In this document: piece by piece, positions 63,431-64,000 of the stretch
Position numbering within the stretch: position 1 is the stretch's first letter
How the letters are laid out: every line of letters starts with the position of its first letter
Assembly: GCA_038502055.1 (NCBI GenBank)
Contig: JAXRKN010000036.1
Location: forward strand, 868,001-932,000
Direction of reading: 5' to 3'
Length of the DNA stretch: 64,000 nt
From: Tanytarsus gracilentus
Taxonomy: Eukaryota; Arthropoda; Insecta; Diptera; Chironomidae
Notes under the pieces: generated by a model
Seen by the model: the letters and a program-made list of their open reading frames with translations, nothing else
What the model was told of the DNA's origin: nothing
The model's database searches: none
Program-made: the position numbers and the translations under genes

Positions 63431-64000
63431 ATGGTAAAACGATGCTGCGCGAAAAGTTGTTACAACTCGCAGCTCACTCATAAAATTGGATACTTTGGAT
63501 TTCCCAAAAATGAGCCGATGTAAGTTGCGAAATTAATAAGTTAAATTTTAAAAATATAATTAATTTTTTTGTTGTTTTGATGTAATATTTTTTTTAAAAT
63601 TTAACGAATTTAAAAATTAATTAAAGCACGTGTTGTTCGTTAATTCAATTTATTTGCAAAGAGATTAAAAAATTAATTAAATTTTTTTAGAGCGAAGCAA
63701 TGGGCCAAATTAGCGGGTCGCGATGATCTCCTTGAAAAGAAGCTTGAAAACTTAACGAAATACTATTTGTGTAGCGATCACTTCACCTCAGCCGATTTCG
63801 TTAATCCAAATGTCGAGAATAGAGCCCTCCTCGTACTCAATAGAAGTCACAATCACGTCCCACTTCCGACATGCTTTGAAAATAATTTGGAGCAAAATCT
63901 CCAGTCCGTCATTCAGAACTCTGAAAAGTTCATTAAATTCCCTAAAATTGATAATGAAAATGTTGAAAAGAAGCGGCGTGGTGTGAAACGGAAAAATGTT
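63431..64000 (+). CDS. THAP-domain zinc-finger DNA-binding protein, partial at window end
   Basis: Exon 1 is 63431..63519 and exon 2 is 63691..64000, continuing past the window. The junction AT|A is in frame; donor CCGAT|GTAAG, acceptor TTTTTAG. The N-terminus MVKRCCAKSCYNSQ opens a C2CH THAP zinc finger, with the first Cys pair at 5/6 and 10. Then come GYFGFPKNEP, the invariant Trp in AKQWAKLAGRDDL, and the second Cys/His pair in LCSDHFTSADF. HVPLPTCF stands where the usual AVPTIF box ends the domain. A basic stretch EKKRRGVKRKN follows, possibly a nuclear localisation signal. THAP proteins bind DNA through this finger and many derive from P-element transposases; what the C-terminus holds cannot be seen. 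Confidence 0.9.

Overview
This is a eukaryotic window, very AT-rich, most likely from a small-genome insect and probably a lower dipteran (midge or mosquito type). The signs are GT-AG introns of about 45-100 nt, AATAAA signals after stops, nested genes, NRF-6-like acyltransferase paralogs, a THAP gene at the edge, and helentron-like repeats with (GTCY)n tracts. All gene models come from reading splice sites and reading-frame phase by eye. No homology search was run.

Layout. (1) 1-31 kb is gene-poor. A minus-strand gene encoding a 228-aa protein with an RVSF motif has coding exons at 21362-21867 and 4157-4337, with a ~17-kb intron between them. That intron holds two plus-strand genes, a TP53I13-like DUF3105 gene and NDUFA12, plus two helentron-like elements. 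22-29.7 kb has no recognisable gene. (2) 29.7-31.06 kb is a retroelement copy bounded by a 16-bp direct repeat. It is followed by a tRNA-Gly(CCC)-like gene with a predicted short intron. (3) 33.8-36.9 kb is an NRF-6-like acyltransferase gene whose first coding exon is split by a ~1-kb retroelement with a 23-bp target-site duplication. (4) 40.8-48.0 kb is a compact block: VIPAS39/Vps16B (+), AIFM3-like Rieske oxidoreductase (-), a cluster of tiny MG-x-x-C exons (-), and an ACAD9/enigma-like gene (+). (5) 50.3-61.5 kb holds two convergent NRF-6-like acyltransferase genes. One has a helentron-like element in an intron and an antisense ORF nested in another intron; the other has a long acidic N-terminal region. 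(6) 62.2-64 kb is a DUF1295 membrane enzyme (-) divergent from a THAP-domain gene (+) that runs off the window.

The observations most worth following are: the retroelement insertion, whose duplicated target and (TCTAA)n tail happen to supply a possible in-frame new intron; and four consecutive minus-strand 5' exons, all starting MG and all ending in a phase-1 G before a GT donor, which suggest alternative acylated N-termini for the AIFM3-like enzyme or a cluster of acylated microproteins. The three repeat elements with 17-bp minisatellites produce long false ORFs and should not be annotated as genes.
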